This document shows positions 44,101 through 48,610 of a DNA stretch of 64,000 bases, piece after piece (positions within the stretch are counted from its first letter, which is position 1; every line of letters starts with the position of its first letter). Source of the DNA: Solenopsis invicta (Eukaryota; Arthropoda; Insecta; Hymenoptera; Formicidae). The notes beneath the pieces were generated by a model, which was not told where the DNA came from, searched no databases, and worked only from the letters and a program-made list of their open reading frames with translations. The translations under genes were made by a program, and so were the position numbers. Location: the NCBI RefSeq assembly GCF_016802725.1, contig NC_052664.1, positions 33,097,275-33,161,274 of the forward strand, given 5' to 3'.

Positions 44101-45352
44101 GATATTCAAGATAAGTCTACTTTTCGAGGAGATTTTCCCGTAGCCAATTCCATTTATGGAATTAGTTTTACGATAAATTCTGCCAACTACGCACAAATAA
44201 ATGTGTTAGAAAAATTGGGCACCATCCATCCTGAGGTAAATAATTGCATTTTATACTTGTAAAAAAAGTAAAGGATTTCCAAATCTATAAAAGTAATACA
44301 TCTTGAAAGTTATCATAAAGTTATTGTATTTAATCGGTAAAAGGATGACTTAAAGATCTATTTAAGCACATTTATAAAAGCTTATATATTAAAATCGGAC
44401 CAGTATAATGTATTATCTATAAATAAATAAAACGTAAACTAAGTTATCTAGTTTTTTAATAATTTAACAGGCAATTAAGATAACCATAGAAGGATTGCAA
44501 GAATTTTATAGAGGTCAAGGATTGGACATGTATTGGAAAGAAAATTTTATCTGTCCAAGCGAAGAGGAATATAAAACGATGACAAGAAGTAAATATTCAT
44601 TTTTTTTTAAATATTACTACACCATCTGAAGATAATGCTTTTCTCCTCTATAAAATTCAAATATTAATTAATTTTGTAGAATGTGGTTGGTTTCCAAGAT
44701 TGGCATATAAGTTAATGAAATTATTTTCTTCGTACGAAGAAGATTTATCGCCGTTAATAGATATTATTGCATTATATTATCAGATAAATGACGATTACTG
44801 GAATTTGTGTCAGGTAAGCAATATTTATTTAATTTAATTAAATAAATTTAATTAAATGAATTTGTACTGTGACTAAATTTATTGTTATTATAGGAAACTG
44901 ATGATCATAATTACTGCTCTGATTTAACCGAAGGAAAGTTAAGCTTTCCTGTAATTCACGCAATTAGAAAAAATCCCGACGATAATCAAATACTAAGTAT
45001 CCTTTATTAAATATTACATTTAATATAAAATAATGTATTAATATAAATTAATATATAAGAAATTAATTAACAACATATGTGTATAATTTTTATAATTTTT
45101 ATAATTTTATAATTTTTATAAATATAAATCCTTAATGTAATGTATAAAGATATTTTAAAACAACGAACAACCGACAGAAAAATGAAACGATACTGCGTCA
45201 ACTTACTAGAAAATTTTGGTTCTCTCAAATACACAAAAGATGTACTTGAGAAATTAAAGAAGGAAATAAAAATAGAAATTGAACGTTTAGGGGGAAATCC
45301 ACGTTTCCTGAGTTTCCTGGCTTTGAAGAATTGTAAAAGTACTATACCATAA
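13177..45352 (+). CDS. GGPPS-like isoprenyl diphosphate synthase, seven exons, 30.6-kb intron 2
   Basis: Joining 13177-13245, 13376-13530, 44094-44235, 44471-44588, 44680-44813, 44894-44996 and 45150-45352 gives an uninterrupted 307-residue protein, the usual GGPPS length, with GT-AG introns throughout and phases that fit at every junction. Family enzymes condense farnesyl diphosphate with isopentenyl diphosphate in the cytosol. Seen: first Asp-rich motif DDIQD (77-81), GQGLD (137-141), second Asp-rich motif DDYWN (199-203), SDLTEGKLSFP. Odd: the normally invariant IPP-binding G-K-x-x-R is LNNLS (37-41), RRG after the first motif is RGD (86-88), and KTGG is KCGW (162-165). This suggests a diverged paralog or pseudoenzyme rather than the housekeeping enzyme. 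Catalytic activity is therefore uncertain; gene identity is firm. Confidence 0.9.
13376..13530 (+). CDS. GGPPS-like exon 2
   Basis: Acceptor TTTTTGTAG, donor CT|GTAAGT, phase 2. Encodes KLLEPVKYISQ ... FNHWLNVSTENLQQI ... KVCLL, matching the GGPPS N-terminal helices without gaps. The substrate-binding G-K-x-x-R positions read LNNLS. Confidence 0.9.
13612..13760. mobile_element. 149-bp MITE with CAGGGTGTTCATTAATG ends
   Basis: About 45-bp inverted repeats (cattaatg ... tcctatgNtaaa words in both arms), TA on both sides (13610-13611, 13761-13762). No coding capacity. Confidence 0.85.
13761..14184. other. AT-rich intron sequence
   Basis: No gene or recognisable repeat seen; low-complexity A/T runs only. 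Confidence 0.4.
14185..14520. repeat. Dispersed repeat, partner of 39478-41283
   Basis: Reverse complement of 39478-39635 plus 41103-41283. Shared words include gtacatccgattgacatata, tacctccgattacacatct and the GC-rich agcggccagatccgaaaa. In the other copy a mariner (39636-41102) has split it and a DD35E element adjoins it. Confidence 0.8.
14640..15090 (+). repeat. ~143-bp tandem repeat, three diverged units
   Basis: Units marked by cattgtttatttaaaaa at 14747, 14888 and about 15034, each followed by taattagcg/taattagca and a cacgtat/ccacat word. Confidence 0.75.
15091..15890. other. AT-rich intron sequence
   Basis: No gene seen. Short open frames lack any recognisable domain. Confidence 0.35.
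15930..15966 (-). repeat. Short hairpin motif gactccgtagagtcgaaacg
   Basis: Minus strand reads ctgaagaagactccgtagag then tcgaaacgtttgtgtcc, a perfect GACTC/GAGTC stem. Similar tgaagat...gggttaaaacgttcg words occur at 39250 (+) and near 49995 (+). Probably a relic of a repeat family; family not identified. Confidence 0.4.
16205..16600 (+). repeat. ~90-bp minisatellite, four units
   Basis: Units start at ggttataactatt (16214), then 16335, 16425 and 16515; each contains cacgatttacagctgtggca and ttttgttataacaagcca. The last two intervals are exactly 90 bp. Confidence 0.9.
16700..16902 (+). repeat. GAC/GTC trinucleotide-rich tract
   Basis: Degenerate (GAC)n and (GTC)n runs in inverted relation. 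It abuts and seems to truncate the element that follows. Confidence 0.8.
17215..18205. mobile_element. ~1-kb element with ATGATGTAA ends and 9-bp duplication
   Basis: Inverted ends ATGATGTAAGAAGAAAGGTG and (inverted) CATGATGTAAAAAACAAGG. Target duplication acgtatccc at 17206-17214 and 18206-18214; the uninterrupted target is visible in the sister copy near 28660. A 225-bp MITE lies inside. A short inverted pair (aatctttaatctt words) at 17765-17900. Superfamily unassigned. Confidence 0.75.
17351..17575. mobile_element. 225-bp MITE, GTTTACACCGAGCACTTGA ends
   Basis: About 50-bp inverted repeats sharing gtttacaccgagcacttgat and tagtacgcgtatcaa words. Flanked by TTT on both sides. Related by its ends to the element at 4676-7292; Harbinger-type MITE is plausible. 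Confidence 0.8.
18768..18830 (+). repeat. GA-rich microsatellite
   Basis: (GA)n with a G run; equivalent tracts at 19340-19380 (CT) and 29037-29113 occupy the same position in the related elements. Confidence 0.9.
19794..20199 (-). repeat. 3' LTR of errantivirus
   Basis: 406 bp, TG...CA ends (minus strand TGTGGGCAGCGG...GAATCTTACA). Same length and, by eye, same sequence as the other LTR. Confidence 0.97.
20200..20210 (-). promoter_or_regulatory. Polypurine tract
   Basis: Minus strand AAGGGCGGAGG directly before the 3' LTR, where plus-strand DNA synthesis is primed. Confidence 0.85.
20232..22136 (-). CDS. env: Errantivirus envelope (F-type) glycoprotein
   Basis: Open 634-residue frame. Near the N-terminus is a hydrophobic signal segment (IRIIPIFLLLTL, about residues 14-25). 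A furin-type cleavage site RTKR occurs at about residues 132-135, followed by a hydrophobic glycine-rich segment, as in baculovirus-F-related env proteins of errantiviruses. Near the C-terminus a membrane span (YIALGSVLFVFLYKI) precedes a cytoplasmic tail of about 60 residues. Several N-x-S/T sites lie in the ectodomain. It overlaps the end of pol by 95 bp in another frame; in this group env is made from a spliced RNA. The frame has no stop or shift in this copy. Function as an entry protein is known for the family, not shown here. Confidence 0.93.
   Translation of the reverse strand: MISNPLFQAIEMDLIRIIPIFLLLTLQGHHVSSTEKYSIKQLNNDEVIYLETLGKVKLYHEQWKIVIGYNLFELEQNYQMLKNTYIELSNKCLYKQSWTCSSKSRINKRLDYLKEIANDLENVFYLAGLRTMSRTKRGLFDFVGEISKTLFGTLSDADASYYNKELDSLYKDQKNIIQYVRNQTSIILKSLDSNEKIIDVTSQSIGRINERFNHLRNLTLINEMNIWIDESLLDVDEELRKFANELRKAEELIVDGRHGTIKPYILSPKELFNILRQHKHVDNFPVPLEEIHYTTLIDISEISIALTEKRLIIQLVIPLIEDKILDLTKVISLPRHGWLRQSIIDTTQRLILLDPFRTTFMPINELELSLAKKLGKYQLLKRTYPDYKLGIKDNCLTEIITKRETEKCTTKYMQIQNTLWIQLHTNQDWIGIAPREENLHILCSDKIPRNVRVYQNFIIHLEPDCTAISDTATLKPENLIKDKIEVHKTIHVINLKSINETLMKYNLTDIPMDLIKEIHVNPEHLQTLGKTLDELDNIAERISEHKRTVTWKETFMYYLHLTGYIALGSVLFVFLYKIGLFSSIINLFKQLLGNCYNQCSFGNRAPTQHAHFTAYAQNEGINSEVLRRLLTNKI
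22042..24511 (-). CDS. pol: Errantivirus pol, C-terminal part (RT thumb, RNase H, integrase)
   Basis: Continues the polymerase frame beyond the solo LTR. It starts in the RT connection (ILFERLRQVGLKLQPDKCEY), then RNase H (LTTDASNEAIGAILSQG, STTEKELLAIVWATKHFRQY). The integrase follows, with a zinc-binding H-H-C-C module (HSGILGGHYS...CETCQ) and the D-D-E core: ISIDIMGPF, LLSDNAQEF, YHPQSNGKNERSH. A QWKGPF motif of the GPY/F type follows and the frame ends with TAA-side residues SPPDSPGSSC at 22042. The first ~26 codons of the longer open frame (24512-24588) belong to the solo LTR and are not pol. Apart from the insertion no stop or frameshift is seen. Confidence 0.95.
24512..25592 (-). mobile_element. 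Solo LTR (1081 bp) of another LTR retrotransposon inside pol
   Basis: GC-rich block beginning TGTAACGACCCG and ending TTTGTTACA, with 4-bp duplication TATT (24508-24511 and 25593-25596). Removing it with one TATT restores the reading frame across the junction. On the minus strand it has a TATA box (TATATAAG, 25305-25298) and, further on, AATAAA (24639-24634), so its orientation is the same as the host element. Open frames inside it are GC-bias artefacts. Confidence 0.9.
25593..27035 (-). CDS. pol: Errantivirus pol, N-terminal part (protease and RT palm/fingers)
   Basis: The frame opens in the overlap with gag (-1 relative to gag, consistent with -1 ribosomal frameshifting). It encodes an aspartic protease with FLIDTGSDISLI and GILGIDFL, a linker, then reverse transcriptase: WRLVIDYRKLN, FSAFDLASGFHQI, MPFGLKNAPPTFQ and the catalytic FVYIDDIIVYG. 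It runs into the solo LTR at 25592 just after EEHNKNLR, that is, between the palm and the thumb. The tail of the open frame beyond that point is LTR sequence. Enzymatically this copy is broken only by that insertion. Confidence 0.95.
26807..27844 (-). CDS. gag: Errantivirus gag
   Basis: 345-residue frame from ATG 27844. The central part (about residues 75-250, PEFDGSNVETFINHIQ...) is a gypsy-type capsid. Near residue 275 is one CCHC zinc knuckle, CNYCKKRGHEEKEC, followed by a basic, glutamine-rich tail and an acidic C-terminus (TEDPEERTSELPE). The stop at 26807 lies inside the pol frame; gag and pol overlap by about 230 bp. No defects seen. Confidence 0.95.
   Translation of the reverse strand: MSRAQSPSREQALTLNLLADKIIQLSDAIKDMRNQMIELKINGQANQVHFQPINEEISENEGLGTPIKNYNKVMQLIPEFDGSNVETFINHIQTAAKRLAVDQHELLLCGIVAQKLTGRAKNSIRTDTTPNFPQFYEKLRYLYGKAQNISALEVQRDTCIQRQNESIDEFINRFLRIHDEIIHAVNSQGTGIATICVQEQLYQQKAVEVFRRNVKPEIGDHLYSFEFNLLNEAFSKARAFEAELQLRKLRMQRYESKRPFQQNSRFQPKECNYCKKRGHEEKECRTKAFHQQRGQQNFRERQPIVKPPDRASHHLRATDQEPDQYDNERYTEDPEERTSELPELN
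28078..28095 (-). promoter_or_regulatory. Primer-binding site
   Basis: Minus strand TGGTGGCAGCGGTGCGGG starts 2 nt after the 5' LTR; TGG is the complement of the tRNA CCA end. The tRNA species was not assigned. Confidence 0.85.
28098..28503 (-). repeat. 5' LTR of errantivirus
   Basis: 406 bp, matches 19794-20199 at every base compared by eye. Drives minus-strand transcription in this family. Confidence 0.97.
29037..29113 (+). repeat. (GA)n microsatellite
   Basis: About 77 bp of nearly pure GA inside the terminal repeat of the palindromic element. Confidence 0.97.
30511..31651. mobile_element. 1.1-kb foldback built of nested inverted repeats
   Basis: Outer ends tctgttaagttagcaccccc and inverse. 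A ~147-bp palindromic unit at each side (30517-30663, 31499-31647) encloses a third palindrome whose ends are gttaggctcgcacccac. The words agcacataaaaagcacttaa and gtgctcacttcagggtcgg recur in both arms; the centre is at about 31000-31140. No coding frame. Confidence 0.85.
31998..32770. mobile_element. AT-rich palindromic element
   Basis: gttacatcaagtttgcaatt...caacacatttttatttat at the left is inverted at 32700-32770; inner words gtaatatgatttatgcag (32187) and ctgcataaatcacatattac (32573) also pair. Confidence 0.7.
32771..32928. mobile_element. 158-bp MITE with ATCCCAAGCAGAACA ends
   Basis: Inverted repeats atcccaagcagaaca...gtcaaaatgacatcaaagtga; probable short duplication tgtaa on both sides. 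Confidence 0.85.
33313..33416. mobile_element. ~104-bp MITE with CTGCGTTTCGAAATTCACT ends
   Basis: Perfect ~20-bp inverted ends and a shorter inner pair (atctatag/ctatagat). Confidence 0.75.
33417..34030. other. Intron sequence with short CCTAA run
   Basis: Four CCTAA units at 33474-33495 match the arthropod telomere unit (TTAGG)n. No gene seen in the rest. Confidence 0.4.
34100..34525 (+). repeat. ~24-bp tandem repeat (atgatgtctcttatagac)
   Basis: Degenerate units gatgtctctNatagac run from about 34108 to 34300 and resume at 34455, interrupted by a MITE; a further block lies at 38745-38825. It follows a copy of the gcattaccca/ccacg motif at 34032. Confidence 0.85.
34302..34454 (-). mobile_element. 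9-bp-TSD MITE, copy 3 (arm type GATAGCGCAC)
   Basis: 9-bp duplication ctctcatag at 34293-34301 and 34455-34463. Arms GATAGCGCAC / GTGCGCTATC. Loop tctaggcaac...aaacactaggcatcggccgc in inverse orientation to copy 1. Confidence 0.85.
35170..35730. repeat. GC-rich dispersed repeat in right arm of long-TIR element
   Basis: 35535-35730 (cgacctggcgtcgagcgagg ... gcggcagccgagcgtcagcg ... ggtgcgtgac) is inverted relative to 59090-59325 and partly repeated at 35100-35190. No credible protein; open frames here reflect base composition. Confidence 0.65.
36052..36427. mobile_element. 376-bp foldback MITE, CAGGGTGATTCAGAA ends
   Basis: Inverted repeats of about 175 bp that nearly meet in the middle, TA on each side. 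Shares termini and the order of internal words (gacgcttact, ttagcga, atggta, ggcggcgca) with the large elements at 16903-29360. Confidence 0.92.
36463..36490 (+). repeat. (AC)n microsatellite
   Basis: Simple AC run. Confidence 0.95.
36491..37203. other. AT-rich intron sequence
   Basis: No gene or repeat recognised. Confidence 0.35.
37204..37392. mobile_element. MITE with TGAGCTAAAAGGTTGCAA ends, copy 1
   Basis: About 70-bp inverted repeats (gagctaaaaggttgcaat, gaatgtagacttgctcat, aattggttNgatccac). Second copy at 55625-55793. Confidence 0.85.
37393..38880. other. AT-rich intron sequence with ccacgtggattt-type words
   Basis: 38395-38725 holds many ctacgtgga/tccacgta words in both orientations, perhaps subterminal repeats of a decayed element; 38745-38825 carries the ~24-bp gatgtc repeat. 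No gene seen. Confidence 0.45.
38881..39392. mobile_element. ~510-bp element with ~55-bp inverted ends
   Basis: aaactcgaaataaagataga + caatgagagtctacgcggtt at the left reappears inverted at 39340-39392. Interior contains a short open frame without recognisable domain and the word gggttaaaacgttcg. Confidence 0.6.
39478..39635. repeat. Dispersed repeat, left part (partner of 14185-14520)
   Basis: ttttcggatctggccgctag and neighbours match 14400-14500 inverted; continues at 41103-41283 beyond the mariner. Confidence 0.8.
39713..40903 (-). pseudogene. mariner transposase, shifted and split by a MITE
   Basis: Starts MSSFVSNKHH at 40903 and ends TAA 39713-39715. Recognisable: HTH part (LETLLDQDSCQTQEEFAKTL, ISKRFKAAGYIQKQEN), the WWDQKSVIRYELLKPGQTIT block, IIFHDDNARPHVAVSVKNYL and NLAPFDYHLFRSM. 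Several frameshifts and stops separate the pieces (e.g. between 40541 and 40479). Copy 4 of the 9-bp-TSD MITE (40078-40220) interrupts it. The catalytic region around the first Asp reads ITGDKKRIHY (usual GDEKW changed). Dead copy, related to the transposase at 8011-9048. Confidence 0.9.
40078..40220 (+). mobile_element. 9-bp-TSD MITE, copy 4 (arm type GATAGCGCAC)
   Basis: Perfect duplication gctttaaac (40069-40077, 40221-40229) in the mariner coding region, which gives the clearest proof of insertion. Loop ggctgatgcctagaattttt then ccgttggttgggttagataa. Confidence 0.93.
41103..41283. repeat. Dispersed repeat, right part
   Basis: actgctaaaatcagttaaat, cgtgaactctataatttta and tgtaatcggaggtaactgta match 14185-14370 inverted. 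Confidence 0.8.
41938..42966 (-). pseudogene. Tc1-like DD35E transposase with one TAG
   Basis: Frame from ATG 42966 (MASDLFERGRIIGLWEAGIR) to 41938, about 342 codons. N-terminal paired-like HTH (TREIARRIPCSESSVQKWIK), GRPR-hook-like basic stretch (DDKRKHNRGQR), then the catalytic domain: TIWTDEKVF, RLVQDNSAVHTA and KSPDLNLIENVWG. The second Asp and the Glu are 35 residues apart. A single in-frame TAG at 42538-42540 directly precedes NRTIWTDEK; the rest of the frame is clean. So the copy is nearly intact and could be rescued by read-through in principle, but as read it is a pseudogene. Confidence 0.93.
43018..43160 (-). mobile_element. 9-bp-TSD MITE, copy 5 (arm type ATGCGCAC)
   Basis: Perfect 22-bp outer arms GGGAAGGTCCCAGATGCGCA. 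Loop aactctaggcatcggccgc-like core in inverse orientation. No clear duplication at this copy. Lies 52 bp upstream of the DD35E transposase ATG. Confidence 0.85.
44094..44235 (+). CDS. GGPPS-like exon 3
   Basis: Encodes LDDIQDKSTFRGDFPVANSI and INSANYAQINVLEKLG, the first Asp-rich motif region. Donor GAG|GTAAAT, phase 0. Confidence 0.95.
44471..44588 (+). CDS. GGPPS-like exon 4
   Basis: Acceptor TTTAACAG. Encodes GLQEFYRGQGLDMYWKENF and the PSEEEYKTM segment; donor AGA A|GTAAAT, phase 1. Confidence 0.95.
44680..44813 (+). CDS. GGPPS-like exon 5
   Basis: Acceptor TTTTGTAG. Carries KCGW (usual KTGG) and the second Asp-rich motif in YYQINDDYWNLCQ; donor CAG|GTAAGC. Confidence 0.95.
44894..44996 (+). 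CDS. GGPPS-like exon 6
   Basis: Acceptor TTATTATAG. Encodes CSDLTEGKLSFPVIHAIR; donor CTA A|GTATCC, phase 1. Confidence 0.95.
45150..45352 (+). CDS. GGPPS-like exon 7 with stop
   Basis: Acceptor GTATAAAG. Encodes NILKQRTTDRKMKRYC ... ENFGSLKYTKDVLEKL ... GGNPRF, the standard GGPPS C-terminus; TAA at 45350-45352. Only 15 bp of 3' sequence precede a MITE. Confidence 0.95.
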
Positions 45353-45367
45353 AATAAGAAAGCACTT

Positions 45368-45510
45368 GGGCGGATTCCGATAGCGCACGGGACTGATAGC
45401 ACACTACCACTCACAGCGGCCGATGCCTAGAGTTTTTCCATTGTTTGGATTAGATAAGTTAAGATAATTGGTTGGTGGGTTATCGCACCGTGCGCTATCG
45501 GATCCTGTCC
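45368..45510 (+). mobile_element. 9-bp-TSD MITE, copy 6 (arm type GATAGCGCAC)
   Basis: Ends GGGCGGATTCCGATAGCGC / GCGCTATCGGATCCTGTCC, loop ggccgatgcctagagttttt. Lies 15 bp after the GGPPS-like stop codon and 11 bp before a mariner. No clear duplication. Confidence 0.88.
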
Positions 45511-45575
45511 ATATAAATATACGAGGTGTGATCAAAAAGTAAGGTAACTTTTCATTTTTATAAAAAAATATTCAT

Positions 45576-46640
45576 TTATTCATCCAAAGTTATGTTATCC
45601 CCTTCAAAATAATCCCCCTCTGATACAATGCATTTGTGCCAGCGCTTTTTCCAGTCGTCAAAACATTTCTGAAATGCACTTTTGGGTATTGCCTTGAGCT
45701 CCTCCAGCGATGCAGCCTTAATCTCCTCAATCGTCGCAAATCTTCGTCCTTTCATAGGCCTTTTCAATTTTGGGAAGAGGAAAAAGTCGCAGGGGGCCAA
45801 GTCTGGTGAATACGGTGGCTGAGGCATGATGATAGTATTGTTTTTGGTCAAAAAAGTACTCACTAGTAACGACGTGTGCGCAGGTGCATTATCATGGTGC
45901 AGAATCCATGAATTTTCTTTCCACACTTCCGAACGTTTTTTTCTTATTGATTCACGCAAACGCCGCATAACCTCAAGGTAATACTCCTTGTTTATCGTAC
46001 GACCTTGTGGTAGGAATTCTTGATTCACAACGCCATGGTAATCAAAGAAAACTGTGAGCAAAACCTTCACATTCGAACGAACTTGGCGTGCCTTTTTCGG
46101 TCTTGGCTCTCCTGGGCTCTTCCACTGGGATGATTGGGCTTTGGTTTCGACGTCATAACCATATACCCATGTTTCGTCACCTGCAGTTATAATCCTTTTG
46201 AGCAGATCAGGATCATCATTGAAGTCGTTCAACATGTCTTGGGCGATGTTCATGCGACGCTGCTTCTGATCAAAATTAAGCAGTTTTGGAACGAATTTCG
46301 CTGACACACGTGTCATACCCAAAACATCCGTTAAAATTGATTGGCATGAGCCAAACGATATGTTAAGATCATCAGCTATTTCTCTAATCGTGATTCGACG
46401 ATTTTTCAACACAATTTCTTTCACTTCCTGAACATTTTCGTCGGTTTTTGACGTGCTGGGGCGTCCAGAGCGAGGTTCATCGTTAACATTTTCTCGGCCC
46501 TCTTGGAATAACTTATACCATTTATAAACATTTTTTTTGCTCAAAGTTGGCTCACCGTACGCCACTGTCAACATTTCAAGAGTTTTTGAACACTTAATAC
46601 CATTTTTTACACAAAAATTAATACAAACTCTCTGCTCCAT
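45576..46640 (-). CDS. mariner transposase, apparently intact
   Basis: A 354-residue frame from ATG 46640 (MEQRVCINFCVKNGIKCSKT) to the stop at 45576, full length for a mariner transposase. N-terminal HTH pair (about residues 1-110, with SKKNVYKWYKLFQEGRENV and the GRPSTSKT hook), WVPxL-like region VSAKFVPKLL, then the DD34D catalytic core: ITAGDETWVYGYD, WILHHDNAPAHTS and YSPDLAPCDFFLFPKLK. No stop or shift. It differs clearly from the two other mariner transposases in the window. Its 5' terminal repeat is separated from the gene by the 3.9-kb Harbinger, so self-mobilisation of this copy is doubtful. An alternative upstream ATG (46670) adds ten unlikely residues. Confidence 0.95.
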   Translation of the reverse strand: MEQRVCINFCVKNGIKCSKTLEMLTVAYGEPTLSKKNVYKWYKLFQEGRENVNDEPRSGRPSTSKTDENVQEVKEIVLKNRRITIREIADDLNISFGSCQSILTDVLGMTRVSAKFVPKLLNFDQKQRRMNIAQDMLNDFNDDPDLLKRIITAGDETWVYGYDVETKAQSSQWKSPGEPRPKKARQVRSNVKVLLTVFFDYHGVVNQEFLPQGRTINKEYYLEVMRRLRESIRKKRSEVWKENSWILHHDNAPAHTSLLVSTFLTKNNTIIMPQPPYSPDLAPCDFFLFPKLKRPMKGRRFATIEEIKAASLEELKAIPKSAFQKCFDDWKKRWHKCIVSEGDYFEGDNITLDE

Positions 46641-47017
46641 TATTTTCAACAGCAAAAAATCGCCGAGCACGCAAACACGAGTCTAAAGGTATGTGTTCAT
46701 GGTGTCGCTTGTTGCTCATATTCAGCGACAGACGAGTCACGTGATTTTATATATCACTGATTTCAACCGTCGCTTGTGTGAACGGAAAGCAGCGACAGAA
46801 AGAAAAAAAACATAACCTAGGTGTTGTGTAAAATAAATTTCAATCGTTAAATAACCTCAAAGCTCCTCGGGCAGGTTGACGACGCGTATCCCTTCTTTTT
46901 CTTCTTGAGGGGCCCTGAATATCAGACTACGAAGGAGTTTCAATGCCAATATTTTACTACGCGTGTTCCAAGTAAGAACACACAAAAAAGTAAAATTCTA
47001 CATTGTGTGTGTCCAAC

Positions 47018-48469
47018 ATGTCATATCAAGAAAGATATCACGAGTGGGCCTGTCAAGTTGCTACAATTATTTATAATAAAAATGAAGAGCAACGTCGACG
47101 AAATAAACTAATAGTCGCTGTATACATTGCAAAGTTAAAAAAAAAATATAAAAAAAGAGATTTTGGATTGATCCATTATTTAAAAGACGACGTGAACATG
47201 GTTTTTACTACGCATCTGTTCCAAGATTAACTCCAGAAAATTTTCGAAACTATTATCGCATGACAGTTATGCAATTTGAAGAATTGTTACACTTAGTGGC
47301 ACCTGCAATCACTAAACAAACGGCAATTAGAGAACCGTTACCTCCTGCAGAGCGACTATCTATAACATTGAGGTTTGTTTGTCCTTATTTCGTGCATTAC
47401 ATTATGAATTCAAAAATAATTATATTTGATATTAATATTTTTAGATATTTAGCAACTGGTGATTCGATGCATTCAATGTCATATCACTTTCTCGCTGGAG
47501 TTTCAACAATAAGCCACGTTATAGGTGAAACATGCGATGCTATATGGAACTGTATTCGTCAGAAAGTGATCCCACCATCAAAAACAACAGAGGAATGGCT
47601 ACACCTTGCTAAAGAATTTGAAGAGAAATGGGATTTCAATCATTGCGTAGGCGCAATTGACGGCAAACATGTTATTATTGAAGTAATGTTACTGATCAAT
47701 ACTACATTCATCATTGGAGATTATAAGTTTGATGCATAAATGATTATTCTTTTTCTAGTGTCCACCTAAAGCAGGCTCATCTTATTATAATTATAAGAAG
47801 ACTCACAGTATTGTGCTCCTCGGAATTTGTGACGCACAATATATGTTCACGTTCGTTGATATAGGAGCCTACGGTCGTCGCAGTGACGGTGGTATTTTTA
47901 GAGATTCAACGATGGGTCTAAAATTTGCATCAAAGGAAATGAACGTACCTGCACCAGAACCTCTCAGCCCAGGTGGACCTCCTTTACCATATGTTCTAGT
48001 GGGCGATGAAGCCTTTCAATTGTCAGATTATTTACTCCGGCCTTATCCAGGAAAAGGCGGTTTAAACGACGAGCGAAATATTTATAACTATCGATTGAGT
48101 CGAGCTAGGAGAACAATCGAAAATACATTTGGTATTTTAGTCAGTCAATGGAGAATTTTGAAGCGACCAATCAATTGTAGTATAGAAAAGACAATTTCAA
48201 TTGTTAAAGCCATTATATGCCTCCATAATTGGATTCGTCAGATGGATATTGAAGAAAATCAATATGTTACTTCAACACTAATTGATCGAGAGAGTGATGA
48301 CGGCTTTATTCCAGGTTCTTGGAGAAATTGCACGGATAATAGTGCATTAGAAAACATAACTCAGTGCGGTTCTAATAATAGTTCTCGTCAAGCGATGCAA
48401 ATTCGCGAAGAATTCTGTAAATATTTTAATAGTGAAGGTGCCATACCAAGTCAATTCTATCATTGTTAG
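47018..48469 (+). pseudogene. PIF/Harbinger transposase (HARBI1-like), three exons, one frameshift
   Basis: Exons 47018-47372, 47445-47682 and 47759-48469 join through GT-AG introns (ITL-R-YLATGDS; HVIIE-CPPKAG). N-terminal part MSYQERYHEW... then WIDPLFKRRREHGFYY and FRNYYRMTVMQFEELLHLV. Catalytic DDE nuclease: CVGAIDGKHV, FVDIGAYGRRSDGGIF and RRTIENTFGIL. C-terminus ends IPSQFYHC. The only defect is a one-base shift in an A-rich run near 47140-47165 between KKRDF and WIDPL, which could also be a sequencing or assembly error. In this superfamily the transposase needs the partner Myb-like protein to enter the nucleus and bind DNA. Confidence 0.9.
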
Positions 48470-48610
48470 TTCTTATACTCATTCATTAATTGTATATATG
48501 CAATTTAACTTGTCTGAAAATGTATAATAAATTATAAAATATCAGTGGAGTTGATTTAAACTTTATTATAAAAATGTAACAGATGTATGCTTTTAAAAAA
48601 ATAATAAAAC

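Noticed and set aside
45067..45414. 115-codon minus-strand frame
   Set aside because: Antisense of GGPPS-like exon 7 plus MITE sequence.
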